64,000 nucleotides of DNA from Alkalisalibacterium limincola. Lineage in GTDB: Bacteria > Pseudomonadota > Gammaproteobacteria > Xanthomonadales > Xanthomonadaceae. Every line of letters starts with the position of its first letter. Within the stretch, counting starts at the first letter, position 1. The position numbers and the translations under genes were made by a program. The stretch is taken from contig NZ_VRTS01000002.1 in NCBI RefSeq assembly GCF_008017755.1, forward strand, positions 186,001 through 250,000. The letters run 5' to 3'. A model generated the notes under the pieces. That model was given only the letters and a program-made list of their open reading frames with translations, did not search any database and was not told the origin of the DNA. Shown one piece after another: positions 9,093 to 19,800 of this stretch.

Positions 9093-9760
9093 TCAGAATG
9101 CTTCGCTGGTGCGTGAATTGGGCTTGATGACGAACTCGTCGGGCTCGACCTGTTCGGTGCGCCATACGCGCAGCACCCAGATGAAGCCGCCGATCAGGAA
9201 GAACGCGCTGGGCGGCAGCAGCATCAGGCCGTTGGGCAGGTACCAGCCGCCTTCGGTCGTGGTCTGCAGCACCTGCCAGCCGAGGATGCTGCCCGAGCCG
9301 AACAGCTCGCGGCAGAAGCCCACGAACACCAGCACCACCGAGTAGCCGATCGCGTTGCCCAGGCCGTCCAGCGCCGAGAGCACCGGCGGCTGCTGCATCG
9401 CGAACGCTCGGCACGACCCATGACGATGCAGTTGGTGATGATCAGGCCGACGAACACCGACAGCTCGCGGCTGAGCTGGTAGGCGTAGGCCTGCAGCACC
9501 TGGTCGACCACGATCACCAGCGAGGTGATGATCGTCATCTGCACGATGATGCGGATGTTCGACGGGATCACCCGCCGGATCGTGGACACGAACAGGTTCG
9601 AGAACGTGATGACGAAGGCCACGGCCAGGCACATCGTCAGCGTCGTATCGAGCTTGGTCGTGATCGCCAGCGCCGAACAGATGCCGAGGATCTGCAGCGC
9701 GATCGGGTTGTTGCTGAAGATCGGCTCGAACAGTACGTCTTTTTTCGTGAGCGTTGCCAT
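9093..9760 (-). CDS. nqrD: Na+-NQR subunit D (frameshifted)
   Basis: Membrane partner of NqrE. ATG 9760 has a strong Shine-Dalgarno (TGAGGAGACGAAT) directly after the nqrC stop. The first part runs through [21 protein letters not shown] to [14 protein letters not shown], carrying the conserved cysteine. The continuation [21 protein letters not shown] and [16 protein letters not shown] is in another frame. Adding one G near 9406 (GAG-GCG-TTC) restores the family sequence [12 protein letters not shown] and a 222-aa protein of normal length. Since NqrD is indispensable to the complex and all other subunits are intact, a sequence error is likelier than a real mutation. Confidence 0.93.
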
Positions 9761-9770
9761 ATTCGTCTCC

Positions 9771-10556
9771 TCAGCCCTGTCCCGCCTGATCGAACTCACC
9801 GGCGTCGATGCGGTCGCGCAACTGGTCCAGGAAGGGGCCGAAGCCCTCCTCGCCCATCCAGAAGCGCATCAGGTTGTTGACCCCGCGAGCGGTCAGCGTG
9901 GCCCCCGAGAGGCCGTCGATCTGGTGGTCCGAACCCGCTGGCGCCTGGCCCTTGAGCACCTCGATGGCCAGGTTGCCGCCCTCGTCGAAGAGTTCCTTGC
10001 CTTCCCAGCTCGCCAGCCAGCGCGGGTTCTCGATTTCGCCTCCCAGGCCCGGCGTCTCGCCGTGCTCGTAGAAGCGCAGGCCGGAAATCGTGTCCAGGTC
10101 GCGCTCCAGGGCGATGAATCCGTACATCGTCGACCACAGTCCGTAGCCGTGGACGGGAAGGACCACGCTTTGCAGTCGCCCGTCCTCGCCCCGCGCCAGG
10201 TAGACCTCGGCCACCAGGGCCTGGCGGCGGATGCCGGCCGGGTCATGCTCCAGCGCGCGGCTTTGTTCCGGGTCGCGCGATGCCTGCTGCTGGTCGTAGC
10301 TCTGGTCGCGTTCGACGAACTCGCCGGTTTGCAGATCGACGAAGCGGCGCTCGATGCGCTCGAACACGGCCGACACATCGGTGCCGGGCTCGTACATTCC
10401 GGCGGTCTGCAGGATATTCACCTGCCGGAACTGCATCCGGTTGGCCTCCTGCGCCGGGCGCAGCGTGACGGCGGCCGTGGAGACCACCACCGCACACACA
10501 AGGCAGACACCGAAGGCCACCCTCAGGGTATTGCCGATCGATTCGTTAACCGCCAT
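9771..10556 (-). CDS. nqrC: Na+-NQR subunit C
   Basis: Periplasmic flavoprotein subunit with FMN covalently bound to threonine. 261 aa. One N-terminal transmembrane helix ([21 protein letters not shown]), then the soluble FMN-binding domain: [25 protein letters not shown], and the flavinylation motif [13 protein letters not shown] with acceptor Thr220. The start overlaps the nqrB end by 11 bases; 10 bases separate its stop from nqrD. Confidence 0.98.
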   Translation of the reverse strand: MAVNESIGNTLRVAFGVCLVCAVVVSTAAVTLRPAQEANRMQFRQVNILQTAGMYEPGTDVSAVFERIERRFVDLQTGEFVERDQSYDQQQASRDPEQSRALEHDPAGIRRQALVAEVYLARGEDGRLQSVVLPVHGYGLWSTMYGFIALERDLDTISGLRFYEHGETPGLGGEIENPRWLASWEGKELFDEGGNLAIEVLKGQAPAGSDHQIDGLSGATLTARGVNNLMRFWMGEEGFGPFLDQLRDRIDAGEFDQAGQG

Positions 10557-11799
10557 GGCTGCCCTCCCGCAGGCGCCGCATGCGCCGGCCGATGTTGGCG
10601 CGCATCACGAAGAAGTCGATCAGGGGCGCGCACAGGTTTCCGAACAGGATCGCCAGCATGACGCCTTCCGGGAATGCCGGATTGACGACCCGGATCAGCA
10701 CCACCATCACGCCGATCAAGATGCCGAAGATCCACTTGCCGGTATTGGTCATCGAGGCCGAGACCGGGTCGGTGGCCATGTAGACCATACCGAATGCGAA
10801 GCCGCCCAGTGTGAGGTGCCAGTACCAGGGCATCGCGAACATCGGGTTGGTCTCGCTGCCGACCCAGTTGAACAGCGTCGCCAGCGCGGCCATGCCCAGC
10901 AGCATCGACAGCATGATGCGCCACGACGCGATCTTGGTGACCAGCAGCACGAAGGCGCCCAGCGCGATCATCAGCGTGGAGGTCTCGCCGATCGAGCCCT
11001 GGATGCCGCCCAGGGCGGTCTGCATCCAGGTCAGGTCCATCTGCTGCCCGATCGCGGCATTGGCCGTCAGGCCGACGCTGTAGTCCAGGCCGCCATCGGC
11101 GGCGAGCGCCAGCGCGGTGGCACCGGTGAAGTTGTCCACCGCCGTCCACACGTCGCCCGACAGCTGCGCCGGATAGGCAAAGAACAGGAACGCGCGGCCG
11201 ACCAGGGCCGGGTTGAGGAAGTTCTTGCCGGTGCCGCCGAAGATCTCCTTGCCGACCACGACGCCGAACGAGATGCCAAGGAACACCTGCCACAGCGGGA
11301 TCGTGGGCGGCAGGATCAGCGTGAACAGGATGCCGGTGACGAAGAAGCCCTCGTTCACCTCGTGCCCGCGCTTCCACGCGAACAGGCCTTCCCAGATGAA
11401 CCCGCCGATGTACACCACGATGAAGATCGGGATGTAGTACACGGCGCCATGAAGGAAATTGGACCACCACGAGGCGGGGTCGAACCCGGCCCACTGCGCG
11501 ACCAGGTCGGTGCGCCAGCCGGGGATCGCGCTGTAGCCGAAGTCGGCGATCTGCAGGTTGGCCTGGTAGCCGACGTTGACCATGCCGAAGATCAGCGCCG
11601 GCAACGCCGCGAACCACACCGTCATCATGACCCGCTTGAGGTCGATGCCGTCGCGCACGTGCGCGGTGGTCTTGGTCGTGTCCGACGGGCTGTAGAGCAT
11701 CGTGTCGAACATTTCGTAGAACACGTAGAAACGTTCGAAGCGGCCGCCCTTGTGGAAGTGCGGCGAAATGCGTGAGTCGATGAAGGCGCGCAGTCCCAC
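10546..11799 (-). CDS. nqrB: Na+-NQR subunit B
   Basis: Large membrane subunit carrying covalent FMN and riboflavin and forming most of the sodium pathway. 417 aa, about ten transmembrane helices. The flavinylation motif is [10 protein letters not shown] with acceptor Thr228. Other family segments: [11 protein letters not shown]-like [60 protein letters not shown] and [16 protein letters not shown]. It is 1 base after the nqrA stop. Confidence 0.98.
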   Translation of the reverse strand: MGLRAFIDSRISPHFHKGGRFERFYVFYEMFDTMLYSPSDTTKTTAHVRDGIDLKRVMMTVWFAALPALIFGMVNVGYQANLQIADFGYSAIPGWRTDLVAQWAGFDPASWWSNFLHGAVYYIPIFIVVYIGGFIWEGLFAWKRGHEVNEGFFVTGILFTLILPPTIPLWQVFLGISFGVVVGKEIFGGTGKNFLNPALVGRAFLFFAYPAQLSGDVWTAVDNFTGATALALAADGGLDYSVGLTANAAIGQQMDLTWMQTALGGIQGSIGETSTLMIALGAFVLLVTKIASWRIMLSMLLGMAALATLFNWVGSETNPMFAMPWYWHLTLGGFAFGMVYMATDPVSASMTNTGKWIFGILIGVMVVLIRVVNPAFPEGVMLAILFGNLCAPLIDFFVMRANIGRRMRRLREGSHGG

Positions 11800-11800
11800 C

Positions 11801-13141
11801 TCAGCCCTCCTTCTCGATGCGGTCGAGGTTGTCGCGCAGGATCGGGCCGTACTCGTACTTGCCCACGCACACGTAGGTGCACAGCGCGAGGTCTTCCTCG
11901 ACCAGCTCCAGCGCGCCCAGCGCCTGGGCCATCTCGGTGTCGCCCACCACCAGCGAGCGCAGCAGCTGGGTCGGCAGGATGTCCAGCGGCATCACGGTTT
12001 CGTACTGGCCCAGCGGCACCATCGCGCGTTCACTTCCGTTGGTGGTGGTGGTGAAACCGAAGCGCTTCCACGGCATCAGCTTCGACAGGTAGATGTTGAG
12101 CACCGAGTGGCGCTCCAGTCCCGGGGACAGGTAGCCGAACATCGGGCGGTCGTTGCCCTCGCGCAGCACGCTGACCTGGTTGGCCAGCCGTCCGAGGTAG
12201 CCGGTCGGGCCCTCGGCCTGGTGTCCGTTGAACACCGAGCCGGAAATGATGCGGTTCTCGCCGCCCTTCATCTGGCCGGCGGTGAGCTCGTCGAGGCAGG
12301 CACCGACGCGGGTGCGCAGCAGCCGTGGCTGCTCGACCTGCGGGCCGGCCAGTGCGACCACGCGGTCGCTGTACAGGCGGCCGGTCCTGAACAGGTGGCC
12401 GACCGCGATGACGTCCTGGTAGCCCATCACCCAGGCCGTGCGCTTGGCGTCTACCGGCGACAGGAAATGGATGTGGGTGCTGGGGTTGCCGGCGGGGTGC
12501 GGCCCGGCGAAGGCCTCCTCGCGGATGCGGCCCCTGGCGAAGGAGGGTAGCTCGGAGCCGTCGGCCCGGCAGACCCAGACCGTGCCGTCGGTCAGGTGGC
12601 CGAGCACCTCCAGGCCGTCGCGGAACGCATCGAGCTGATCGCCGATGACCACGTCCGGATCGGGGGCCAGCGGCTGCGTGTCGATGGCCGGAACGAAGAT
12701 CGCGTGCGGGGCGCTGCCCGGTGCCGGCACCTTGCCGAACGGGCGCGTGCGCAGCGCGGTCCACTCTCCGGATTCCACCAGCAGCGCCTGCACCTTGTCG
12801 CGATCGAGGCCGGAGAGGCCGTCGACGCGGTTTTCGAAGCTCTGCTCGGCGTCGCCGTCGATCTCGATGACCACGGACTGCATGAAACGCTTCCGGCCAC
12901 GGTTGACCGCCGTGACGGTGCCGGCTGCCGGCGCGGTATAGCGCACGCCGGGCGTCTTCTTGTCCTCGAAGATGAGCTGGCCGCGGCTGACCCGGTCACC
13001 CGGCTTCACGTGCAGGGTGGGGCGCATGCCGGGATAGTCGGCGCCAAGAGTGGCCACGGAGCGAACCCGGGGGCCGTCAGTGATCTCCTGGCGCGGCGCG
13101 CCGTCGATCGGAAGGTCGAGACCCCGCTTGATCCTGATCAT
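11801..13141 (-). CDS. nqrA: Na+-NQR subunit A
   Basis: Peripheral cytoplasmic subunit implicated in ubiquinone binding. 446 aa, normal length. Begins [16 protein letters not shown], the usual family start, then [20 protein letters not shown], a biotinyl/lipoyl-like barrel, and [23 protein letters not shown] and [23 protein letters not shown]. First gene of nqrABCDEF-apbE-nqrM; the promoter should lie in the divergent region with the CBS gene. Confidence 0.98.
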   Translation of the reverse strand: MIRIKRGLDLPIDGAPRQEITDGPRVRSVATLGADYPGMRPTLHVKPGDRVSRGQLIFEDKKTPGVRYTAPAAGTVTAVNRGRKRFMQSVVIEIDGDAEQSFENRVDGLSGLDRDKVQALLVESGEWTALRTRPFGKVPAPGSAPHAIFVPAIDTQPLAPDPDVVIGDQLDAFRDGLEVLGHLTDGTVWVCRADGSELPSFARGRIREEAFAGPHPAGNPSTHIHFLSPVDAKRTAWVMGYQDVIAVGHLFRTGRLYSDRVVALAGPQVEQPRLLRTRVGACLDELTAGQMKGGENRIISGSVFNGHQAEGPTGYLGRLANQVSVLREGNDRPMFGYLSPGLERHSVLNIYLSKLMPWKRFGFTTTTNGSERAMVPLGQYETVMPLDILPTQLLRSLVVGDTEMAQALGALELVEEDLALCTYVCVGKYEYGPILRDNLDRIEKEG

Positions 13142-13326
13142 GGTCCAGCCAGCAACTCCCCTGAAGGTGGTTCGGATACGGGAACGGAAAACTTCGTGAC
13201 TTTATCATGAAGGCCGCGGACCCCGTGAGGTCGGATCGCGCGCCGGGCGCCCCGGGCTCCGGCCGCGACGACCCGGCCGAAAGGGGTATGCTGATGGCCA
13301 CTGCTGTTGCTGGAGGGAAGGCATCG
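13142..13326. other. nqrA/CBS-gene divergent intergenic region
   Basis: Should contain the promoter of the eight-gene nqr operon on the minus strand and that of the CBS gene on the plus strand. A TATCAT hexamer at 13203-13208 could be a -10 for the CBS gene, but no -35 is at suitable distance. The plus-strand frame is open here from 13207; I regard that as untranslated leader because a good ribosome site precedes ATG 13327. Confidence 0.3.
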
Positions 13327-13782
13327 ATGGAGACCATTCTTCACACCGTGCTGCAGGAAAAGGAGGCCTTGATGGCCGAGCGGGGCAGCGTGCTCTACCG
13401 GGTCTCGCCCGAGGATTCGATCGGCGAGGCCGTGCGCCTGATGAACGAGGCGAACGTCGGCTGCGTCCTGGTCATGGAGGGTGAGCAGCTGGTCGGGATC
13501 TTCAGCGAGCGCGACGTCATGCGCCTGTTCACCGAGAACGAGCCCGGCCTGACCGACCGACCGGTCAGGGACCGCATGACCAGCAAGCCGATCACGGTGC
13601 CGCCGTCGCTGAGCGTCGAGAAGGCCCTGCTGGAGTGCACCGACCGGCGCGTGCGCCATCTGCCGGTGGTCGAGGAGGGCCAGCTGCTGGGGCTGCTGTC
13701 GATCGGCGACCTGGTGCGCTTCGTGGTCAAGGACAAGGAAGGCGTCATTTCCGAGCTGATGGACTACATCCACGGTCCGTGA
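13327..13782 (+). CDS. CBS-domain protein (tandem CBS pair)
   Basis: Two CBS domains and nothing else, a type that usually binds adenosine nucleotides and regulates partners; target unknown. The ATG at 13327 follows GGAGGGAAG with 6-base spacing, giving 151 aa; a longer form from 13207 would add 40 low-complexity residues. First CBS: VSPEDSIGEAVRLMNEANVGCVLVM with GIFSERDVMR. Second: ITVPPSLSVEKALLECTDRRVRHLPVV with GLLSIGDLVRFVV. Typical ending ELMDYIHG. The flavin reductase gene starts 13 bases after it, so they probably share a transcript. Confidence 0.88.
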   Translation: METILHTVLQEKEALMAERGSVLYRVSPEDSIGEAVRLMNEANVGCVLVMEGEQLVGIFSERDVMRLFTENEPGLTDRPVRDRMTSKPITVPPSLSVEKALLECTDRRVRHLPVVEEGQLLGLLSIGDLVRFVVKDKEGVISELMDYIHGP

Positions 13783-13795
13783 GCAGGGGCTGCGC

Positions 13796-14290
13796 TTGAG
13801 CATTTCCGGGCTCCCCCCCGACGAGGGGCGGGCATTGCGCGACGCGCTGGGGGACTGGGCCACCGGTGTCGCCGTCGCGACCACGCTCGACCCGGCCGGG
13901 CAACCGGTCGGCATGACGGTCAACAGCTTCGCGGCGGTTTCGCTGCAGCCACCGCTGGTGCTGTGGAGTGCCCGCCACGGGGTGCCGCCGTTCGACGCCT
14001 TCGAGTTGGCCGACCATTTCGCGATCCATGTGCTGTCGGACCGGCAGCAACCGCTGTCGGACCGCTTCGCCCGGGTCGGGGGCGACAAGTTCGCCGGCCT
14101 GGACTGGCAGCCCGGACACGCCGGCCTGCCACTGCTCGATGGCGCGCTGGCGCGCTTCCAGTGCCGGGTCGCCCACCGCTACCCCGGGGGCGACCACCTG
14201 ATCCTGGTCGGCGAGGTGCTCGACATCGCGCGTGGCGCGGGTGCGCCATTGCTGTTCCAGGGCGGCGCCTACCGCACGCTCGCCCGCTGA
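13796..14290 (+). CDS. Flavin reductase-like FMN-binding domain protein
   Basis: Short flavin:NAD(P)H reductase family protein (HpaC/ActVB-like), likely supplying reduced flavin to an oxygenase or acting alone. 164 aa. Motifs: ALGDWATGVAVATT, GMTVNSFAAVSLQPPLVLWS (FMN-binding loop), DHFAIHVLSDRQ, HLILVGEVLDI and PLLFQGGAYRTL. The start must be TTG 13796 because no ATG or GTG in this frame precedes the domain; AGGGGC lies just upstream. It follows the CBS gene by 13 bases and converges on rpiA. Confidence 0.85.
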   Translation: MSISGLPPDEGRALRDALGDWATGVAVATTLDPAGQPVGMTVNSFAAVSLQPPLVLWSARHGVPPFDAFELADHFAIHVLSDRQQPLSDRFARVGGDKFAGLDWQPGHAGLPLLDGALARFQCRVAHRYPGGDHLILVGEVLDIARGAGAPLLFQGGAYRTLAR

Positions 14291-14297
14291 GCCACGC

Positions 14298-14320
14298 GGC
14301 CCGGCACCCGTCGCCGGGCC
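14298..14320. terminator. GC hairpin between convergent flavin reductase gene and rpiA
   Basis: Perfect 8-bp inverted repeat GGCCCGGC / GCCGGGCC with a 7-base loop, directly between two convergent stop codons. No T-run on either strand, so intrinsic termination is uncertain. Confidence 0.4.
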
Positions 14321-14977
14321 TCAGCCCTGGCGGACGTTGGCCCCGACGATCACCACGTCGGCCGCGCGCGCGGCGAACAGGCCGACGCAGACCACGCCGG
14401 CCAGCTGGTTGAGCTCGCGCTCCAGCGCCACCGGGTCGGTGATCGACCAGTTGTGCACGTCCAGGATCACGTTGCCGTTGTCGGTGGTGAACCCGTCGCG
14501 CCACACGGGTTGACCGCCGCGGGCGACGATCTCGCGTGCCACGTAGCTGCGCGCCATCGGGATCACCTCGATCGGCAGCGGGAAGCGGCCCAGGACGTCG
14601 ACCTCCTTGCTCGGGTCGACGATGCACACGAAGCGCCTGCTGGCCGCGGCGATGATCTTCTCGCGCGTCAGCGCGCCGCCGCCGCCCTTGATCAGCCGGC
14701 CATGCGGGTCGCACTCGTCGGCACCGTCCACGTACAGCGGCAGGGTGCCGGCATGGTTGAGGTCGAACACCTCGATTCCCGCCTTCTCGAGAAGGCGCGT
14801 GCTCTGTTCGGAGCTCGAGACCGCCCCCTTGATGCGCGACTTCATGTCCGCCAGGCCCTCGATGAAGAAGGCGACGGTCGAACCGGTGCCGACACCCACG
14901 ATGCTGCCGTCCTCGACGAACTCCAGCGCCTTGAGCGCGGAGAGCCGCTTGCCTTCGTTGCGGGGGTCTTGGCTCAT
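14321..14977 (-). CDS. rpiA: Ribose-5-phosphate isomerase A
   Basis: Interconverts ribose-5-phosphate and ribulose-5-phosphate in the pentose phosphate pathway. 218 aa, normal length. Motifs: [14 protein letters not shown] (phosphate loop), [26 protein letters not shown] with the catalytic Asp, Glu and Lys, [11 protein letters not shown] and DNGNVILDV. The ATG at 14977 overlaps the EVE-gene stop as ATGA. Confidence 0.98.
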   Translation of the reverse strand: MSQDPRNEGKRLSALKALEFVEDGSIVGVGTGSTVAFFIEGLADMKSRIKGAVSSSEQSTRLLEKAGIEVFDLNHAGTLPLYVDGADECDPHGRLIKGGGGALTREKIIAAASRRFVCIVDPSKEVDVLGRFPLPIEVIPMARSYVAREIVARGGQPVWRDGFTTDNGNVILDVHNWSITDPVALERELNQLAGVVCVGLFAARAADVVIVGANVRQG

Positions 14978-15453
14978 CGTTTGCTCCTCTTGGATTTTGG
15001 CTTGAGCGCCAGGATGCGCTTGTAGTGGCGCTCGGCCACCGGCATGACCGACAGGCGGTTGCCCCGGCGTACCAGCGCGAACTCATCGAGCTCGTCGGCG
15101 ATCGACTTGATCTCCTCCAGTGAAACCACGTCGTCGAACTTCTCCACGAAGCTCACGTCGACCATCATCCAGCGCGGTTCCTCCCGCGTGGCCTTCGGGT
15201 CGTGGTAGTCGCTCCTGGGGTCGAACTGGGTCGGGTCGGGGTAGGCCGTGGAGGCCACCTCGGCGATGCCCGCCACCCCGGGCACCTTGGTGTTGGAGTG
15301 GTAGAAGAGGATCCGGTCACCCGGCTTCATGCCGTCGCGCATGAAATTGCGCGCCTGGTAGTTGCGCACGCCCGTCCACGGCTCGGTGCCGACGCGCTCG
15401 AGGTCGTGGATCGAGAACTCGTCGGGTTCGGACTTCATCAGCCAGTAACGCAT
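14974..15453 (-). CDS. EVE domain (YTH/PUA-like) protein
   Basis: Small EVE-domain protein, thought to bind modified nucleobases; cellular role not settled. 159 aa from ATG 15453: [18 protein letters not shown] is the standard start, then [38 protein letters not shown] and [13 protein letters not shown]. Lysine/arginine-rich C-terminus. As given, the upstream 5-FCL frame reads into it without a stop, so the two appear fused. A TGA lies in another frame at 15458-15460, just before this ATG, so separate genes are more likely (see findings). Overlaps rpiA by 4 bases. Confidence 0.88.
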   Translation of the reverse strand: MRYWLMKSEPDEFSIHDLERVGTEPWTGVRNYQARNFMRDGMKPGDRILFYHSNTKVPGVAGIAEVASTAYPDPTQFDPRSDYHDPKATREEPRWMMVDVSFVEKFDDVVSLEEIKSIADELDEFALVRRGNRLSVMPVAERHYKRILALKPKSKRSKR

Positions 15454-16032
15454 GCACTCACTCCAGCCGCCGCGCGGCGCGCAGTCGATCAGTTCGGATT
15501 CGGTGGCCACCAGGTCCATCGGCACGTCCCAGGCCTGGGCCTGGATCGCATCGAGCTCCTGCATCGCGTAGCCCACGCCGACCAGCAGGGGCGGGGCGGG
15601 TGCGTGCTTGCGGAAGGCGAAGCTGCGGTCGTAGTAGCCGCCGCCGGTGCCCAGGCGATGCCCGGCACGGTCGAAGCCGACCAATGGCGCCAGCACGACA
15701 CCCATGTCCTCGGGGGCCAGGCAGGACGACGGGGCCAGGTCGGGCTCGGGAATGCCGAAGCGGTTCGCGACCAGCGCGTCGCCCGCCCGCCAGGGTGCGA
15801 ACAGCAGCCGCTTGCCGTCCACCAGTCGGGGCAGGCACCACACCACGCCGTCGGCCAGGCGCGGCATCACCGCGTGCAGCGGTATCTCGCCGTCCATCGC
15901 CCAGTAGCCCGCCACGTGGCCGCGGCGGGAGAGTTCGGGAAGCGCGGCCAGTTGCCGGGCCAGTCCTTCGGCGGCGGCGATGCGCTCGCGTGCGCCCAGG
16001 GCCTGCCGGGCGGCCTTCAACTCGCGGCGCAT
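15454..16032 (-). CDS. 5-formyltetrahydrofolate cyclo-ligase
   Basis: Converts 5-formyl-THF to 5,10-methenyl-THF with ATP. From ATG 16032: MRRELKAARQALGARERIAAA, then the substrate-binding middle (HVAGYWAMDGEIPL) and the signature PLVGFDRAGHRLGTGGGYYDRSF, ending VATESELIDCAP. About 190 residues, the usual size. It lacks its own in-frame stop and runs into the EVE gene. E. coli ygfA is the orthologue, and like it this gene lies directly downstream of 6S RNA and zapA. Confidence 0.92.
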
Positions 16033-16060
16033 GGCACTCCCGCGCTGACCAGGGAAAAAG

Positions 16061-16254
16061 AAAGCATCCTCCGCCTTTACCGATGCCTACGAAACGACCT
16101 TGATCCCGAGGATCAGGTGGGGGCGTCGATCCTCGCGTCAGGCTTTCCGCTCGGTGGCGGACATGCACACGGCGATGGACTTCAACCCCCGGGGTCGTAT
16201 TAAGGGACAAGGCGAATGTTAGCGTACGCTGTCGCGTAAGGCAGAGGACGCAGG
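16061..16254 (-). ncRNA. ssrS: 6S RNA
   Basis: Regulator that mimics an open promoter and sequesters sigma70 RNA polymerase. Found by position (between zapA and 5-FCL, the conserved place) and by sequence: on the minus strand CCGAGCGGAAAGCCT and the segment ACCTGATCCTCGGGATCAAGG correspond to the E. coli 6S core and 3' arm. The ends form a 12-bp closing stem: 16251-16240 pairs fully with 16075-16064, allowing G-U. A T-rich stretch follows the 3' arm. Boundaries approximate, about 190 nt. The 5-FCL gene begins about 30 bases downstream and may be cotranscribed. Confidence 0.88.
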
Positions 16255-16312
16255 GGAAGTATAGCGTCGGGGCCTTGATGCAAGGTGAAGCAGGTCGCCC
16301 GCGGACCCGGGT

Positions 16313-16612
16313 TCAGCGTGCGGATTCCGACTCCAGGAGGCCGTCGAGCTTGCGATTGAGCTCGGCCAGGCCGCGACGCAACTCGCGGTCGCGCTCGCCG
16401 TCCGTGCTGCGGTTGTCCAGCAGCTCGGAAGCCAGGTTCAGGGCGGCCAGCACGGCGATGCGGTCGATCCCGGCCATGCGGTTGTTGCCTCGGATCTCGC
16501 GCATGCGCGCGTCCAGCAGCTTCGCTGCCGCAAGCAGGCCGTCGCGCTCCTCCGGCGGGCAGCCCACCAGGTATTCACGGTCCAGGATGCGGACGCTGAC
16601 CGGCTCGCTCAC
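16313..16612 (-). CDS. zapA: Cell division protein ZapA
   Basis: Cytoplasmic FtsZ-ring bundling protein. 99 aa. VSVRILDREYLVGCPPEERDGLLAAAKLLD is the ZapA globular head, followed by NRMAGIDRIAVLAALNLASELL and a C-terminal coiled coil. The GTG at 16612 overlaps the upstream stop as GTGA; no ATG is available without running into the previous gene. Lies upstream of 6S RNA, as in other gammaproteobacteria. Confidence 0.93.
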   Translation of the reverse strand: MSEPVSVRILDREYLVGCPPEERDGLLAAAKLLDARMREIRGNNRMAGIDRIAVLAALNLASELLDNRSTDGERDRELRRGLAELNRKLDGLLESESAR

Positions 16613-16827
16613 GCGTTGTGCTCCATCGACTTGAGGCGGTTGATCATCGCCTCCACCCGCGAGCGGGCCTGTTCGTTCTTGGCCAGCAGCTGGGCGCGCT
16701 CGACCATCAGCTGCTCCTGGCTGTGGCGAAGGCTGCGGTTCTCGTCGCCAAGTCGACGGCACAGGGCCACCAGGCGCTCGATGCGCTCGGTCAGGGCCTG
16801 CAATTGCTCGATGCTGTCGTCGTTCAT
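16609..16827 (-). CDS. ZapB-like coiled-coil protein (TIGR02449 type)
   Basis: 72-aa protein, almost entirely coiled coil (LQALTERIERLVALCRRLGDENRSL then EQLMVERAQLLAKNEQARSRVEAMI). The family ends in RLKSMEHNA-like sequence and is encoded next to zapA, so a division-ring role like ZapB is likely (inference from size, fold and linkage). GTGA overlap with zapA implies coupled translation. ATG start at 16827; 70 bases separate it from the large sensor gene's stop. Confidence 0.85.
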   Translation of the reverse strand: MNDDSIEQLQALTERIERLVALCRRLGDENRSLRHSQEQLMVERAQLLAKNEQARSRVEAMINRLKSMEHNA

Positions 16828-16897
16828 GGCTGGCGCTGAAGATAGGCCCGTCCCACGGGCCGGTCAACAACCGGCTGGGTCGCTGCGGGGTTGGCGT

Positions 16898-19800
16898 TCA
16901 TGGCATCACCTCGGGAACGATGGATGGCTGCCAGGTGCGCATGAACGCCAGGCAGTGGTGGCTGTCGAGCGGCGGCGAGAGCCAGTAGCCCTGGATCTCG
17001 TCGCAGCCCTGTTCGCGCAGGTAGTCCATCTGGGCCTGGGTCTCCACGCCCTCGGCGACCACATTGAGGCCCAGTGAATGCGCCATCGTGATGACGGTGG
17101 CGGTGATCGCCTCGTCGTCGGGGTCGCGGGTCAGGTCGCCGACGAACTCCTTGTCGATCTTCAGCGTGTCGATCGGCAGGCGCTTGAGGTAGACGAGCGA
17201 GGAGTAGCCGGTGCCGAAATCGTCGATCGCGATCGACACGCCGATGTCGCGCAGGTGGTTAAGCACCGCGGTGGTCTGCTCGGCATTGGCCATGACCATG
17301 CTTTCGGTGACCTCCAGCTCGATGCGCTCGGCGGGCACGTCGGCCTCGATGAGCACCCGCTCCAGCACTTCGGGCAGGTTGCCACGCAGCAGTTGCAGCA
17401 CCGACACATTCACCGCCATCGCCACGTCCACCAGGCCATTGCGGCGCCAGCGGCGCAGGGTCAGGCAGGCTTCGCGCAGCACCCATTCACCGATCTTGAG
17501 GATCAGGCCGGTTTCCTCGGCCAGCGGGATGAACACATCCGGCGGCACCTCGCCGATGTCGGCGCTGTGCCAGCGCAGCAGCGCCTCCACGCCGGTGATC
17601 TTTCCATCGGTCAACGACAGGCGCGGCTGGTAGAGCAGGCGGAACTCGCCGCGGTCGAGCGCACGGCGCAGCGCGGCAGCCATCAGCGCCCGCTTGCGCG
17701 TCTCCGCGTCCATCTCCTCGGTGTAGATCTGGAACGTGTTGCGGCCGATCGACTTGGCCTGGTACATCGCGGTGTCGGCGAACTTCAACAGGTCGGTCGG
17801 CACCAGCGCGTGGTCGGGGTAGAGGCTGATGCCGATTGACGGGCTGATCGTCACGTCATGGCGGTCATCGATATCCAGCGGCTCGGCGAACGCGGCGAGG
17901 ATCTCGCGCGCGACCCGGTCGACCATCGCCAGGCTGTCGACGTCCTCAAGGACGACGGTGAACTCGTCGCCACTCAGGCGCGCCACGGTGTCCTGCGAGC
18001 TCACCGTCGCCAGCAGGCGCGAGGCCGTGGCCTTTAGGATGCGATCGCCGGCGGCGTGGCCCAGCGAGTCGTTGATGTCCTTGAACCGGTCCAGGTCGAG
18101 GAAGAGCACGGCCACGCGGGTGTCCTGCCGGCGCGCCCGCACGATCGCCCGCGCCAGCCGCTCCGACAGCAGCGCGCGGTTGGGCAGGCCGGTCAGCGTG
18201 TCGTAGTTGGCGAGGTAGCGCAGCTCCTGCTCGGCGCGCTTCTTGTCGGTCACGTCGGTCACGACGATGACGAAATGGCTGCGCTCGCCGAATTCGTCGC
18301 GCACTTCGGAGCATTCCAGCCAGCCCAGGAACTCCTCGCCGTCCTTTCTCTTCTGCCACATCTCGCCGGCCCAGTGGCCCGTGTCGAGCATGATCCGGCG
18401 CACCTTGTCGTAGAACGTGCCGTCATGCTGGGCGCTGTCGAGCAGGCTGGCATCCGCCCCGGTGACCTCCTCGGCCGCATAGCCGGTGATGCGCGAGAAG
18501 GCCGGATTGACGGAGACGAACTTGAAGTCGAGGTCGACGACGCCGACCGCCTCGGCCATCGAACGGATGACCTCGCTGGCGATGCGGCGGTCGTGTTCGG
18601 CATCACGGCGTGCGGTGATGTCGTGCGCGGTCCCGGCGATGCGCAACGGATGCCCTTCGGCGTCGCGCTCGACCACCTTGCCGCGCGAGCGAACCCACAG
18701 CCAGCCACCCTCGGCGCTGCGGATGCGGTGCTCGGACTCGAAGGCCTCGCTCTCGCCGAGGATGTGGTCCTGGAGGATCTTCTGCACCCGGGGCAGGTCG
18801 TCGGCGTGGATCGCCTGGCTGCGCCATGCATTGGTCGACAACGGCGAGGTGCCGCCCCAGCTGAACAACTGCTCCCCGCCCATGCGGTAGATCGTGTTGT
18901 CGCTGATGCTCCAGTCCCAGAACTCGTCGCCGGAGCCCCACAGCGCCAGCTTCAGGCGCTCGTCGCGCTCGCGGATCTCGGCCAGCAGCACCTTCTCCTG
19001 CCGCCGCCGGTGCCGCACCAGCTGCCAAGCGCCCCAGCCAGCCAGGCCCAGCAACAACAGGTAGATGATCTGTGCCGCCGGCGTCGCCCACCATGGGGGC
19101 ATCACCCGCAGCGGGAGCTGCAGGGAATGCGGACTCCAGACGCCGTCACGGTTCGTGGCCTCGGCTACGAAGCGGTAGTCGCCACGGCGCAGGTTGGTGT
19201 AGGTGGCCTCGGCCGCCCGGATGTCTCGATCCAGTCGTCGTCGAAGCCCTCCAGGCGGTAGCGGTAGCGCACGGCCCCGGGCGAGGCGAAGTCCAACGCG
19301 CCGAACTGCAGCCGCAGCATGCGCGCCTGCAAGGGCAGTTCCAGGCGATCCGGCGGCACCAGCCCGACCACGTTCTCCGCGGCGCTGCCAAAGCGCGCAC
19401 CCAGCAGCCGCACCTCGGGCAGGTAGTCGCTGTCCTGCAGGCCGGTCGGGTCGAACAGGTTCAGGCCCCGGATTCCGCCCAGCATCACCCGGCCGTCGTC
19501 GAGCAGCAGTTGCGCCCCGCCATTGAACTCAAGGTCCTGCAGGCCATCGCGCATGTCGAACTGCCGGAAGCGCCGGGTCTGCGGATCGAAGGACAGGATG
19601 CCTTCGTTGGTGCCCAGCCACAGCACGCCGTCTTCATCCTCCACGAGGTTGAAGACGGTGAATCCACGCTCGTCGTCGCCATCGATGCGGACGAACCGCT
19701 CGAAGCCCGGGCTGCCGTCATCGCGCTGGTAGAGGCGGTTGAGGCCGCTGTGCGTGCCGACCCAGAGCGTGCCGTCCCGGGCCTGCAGCAGCGCCCGTAC

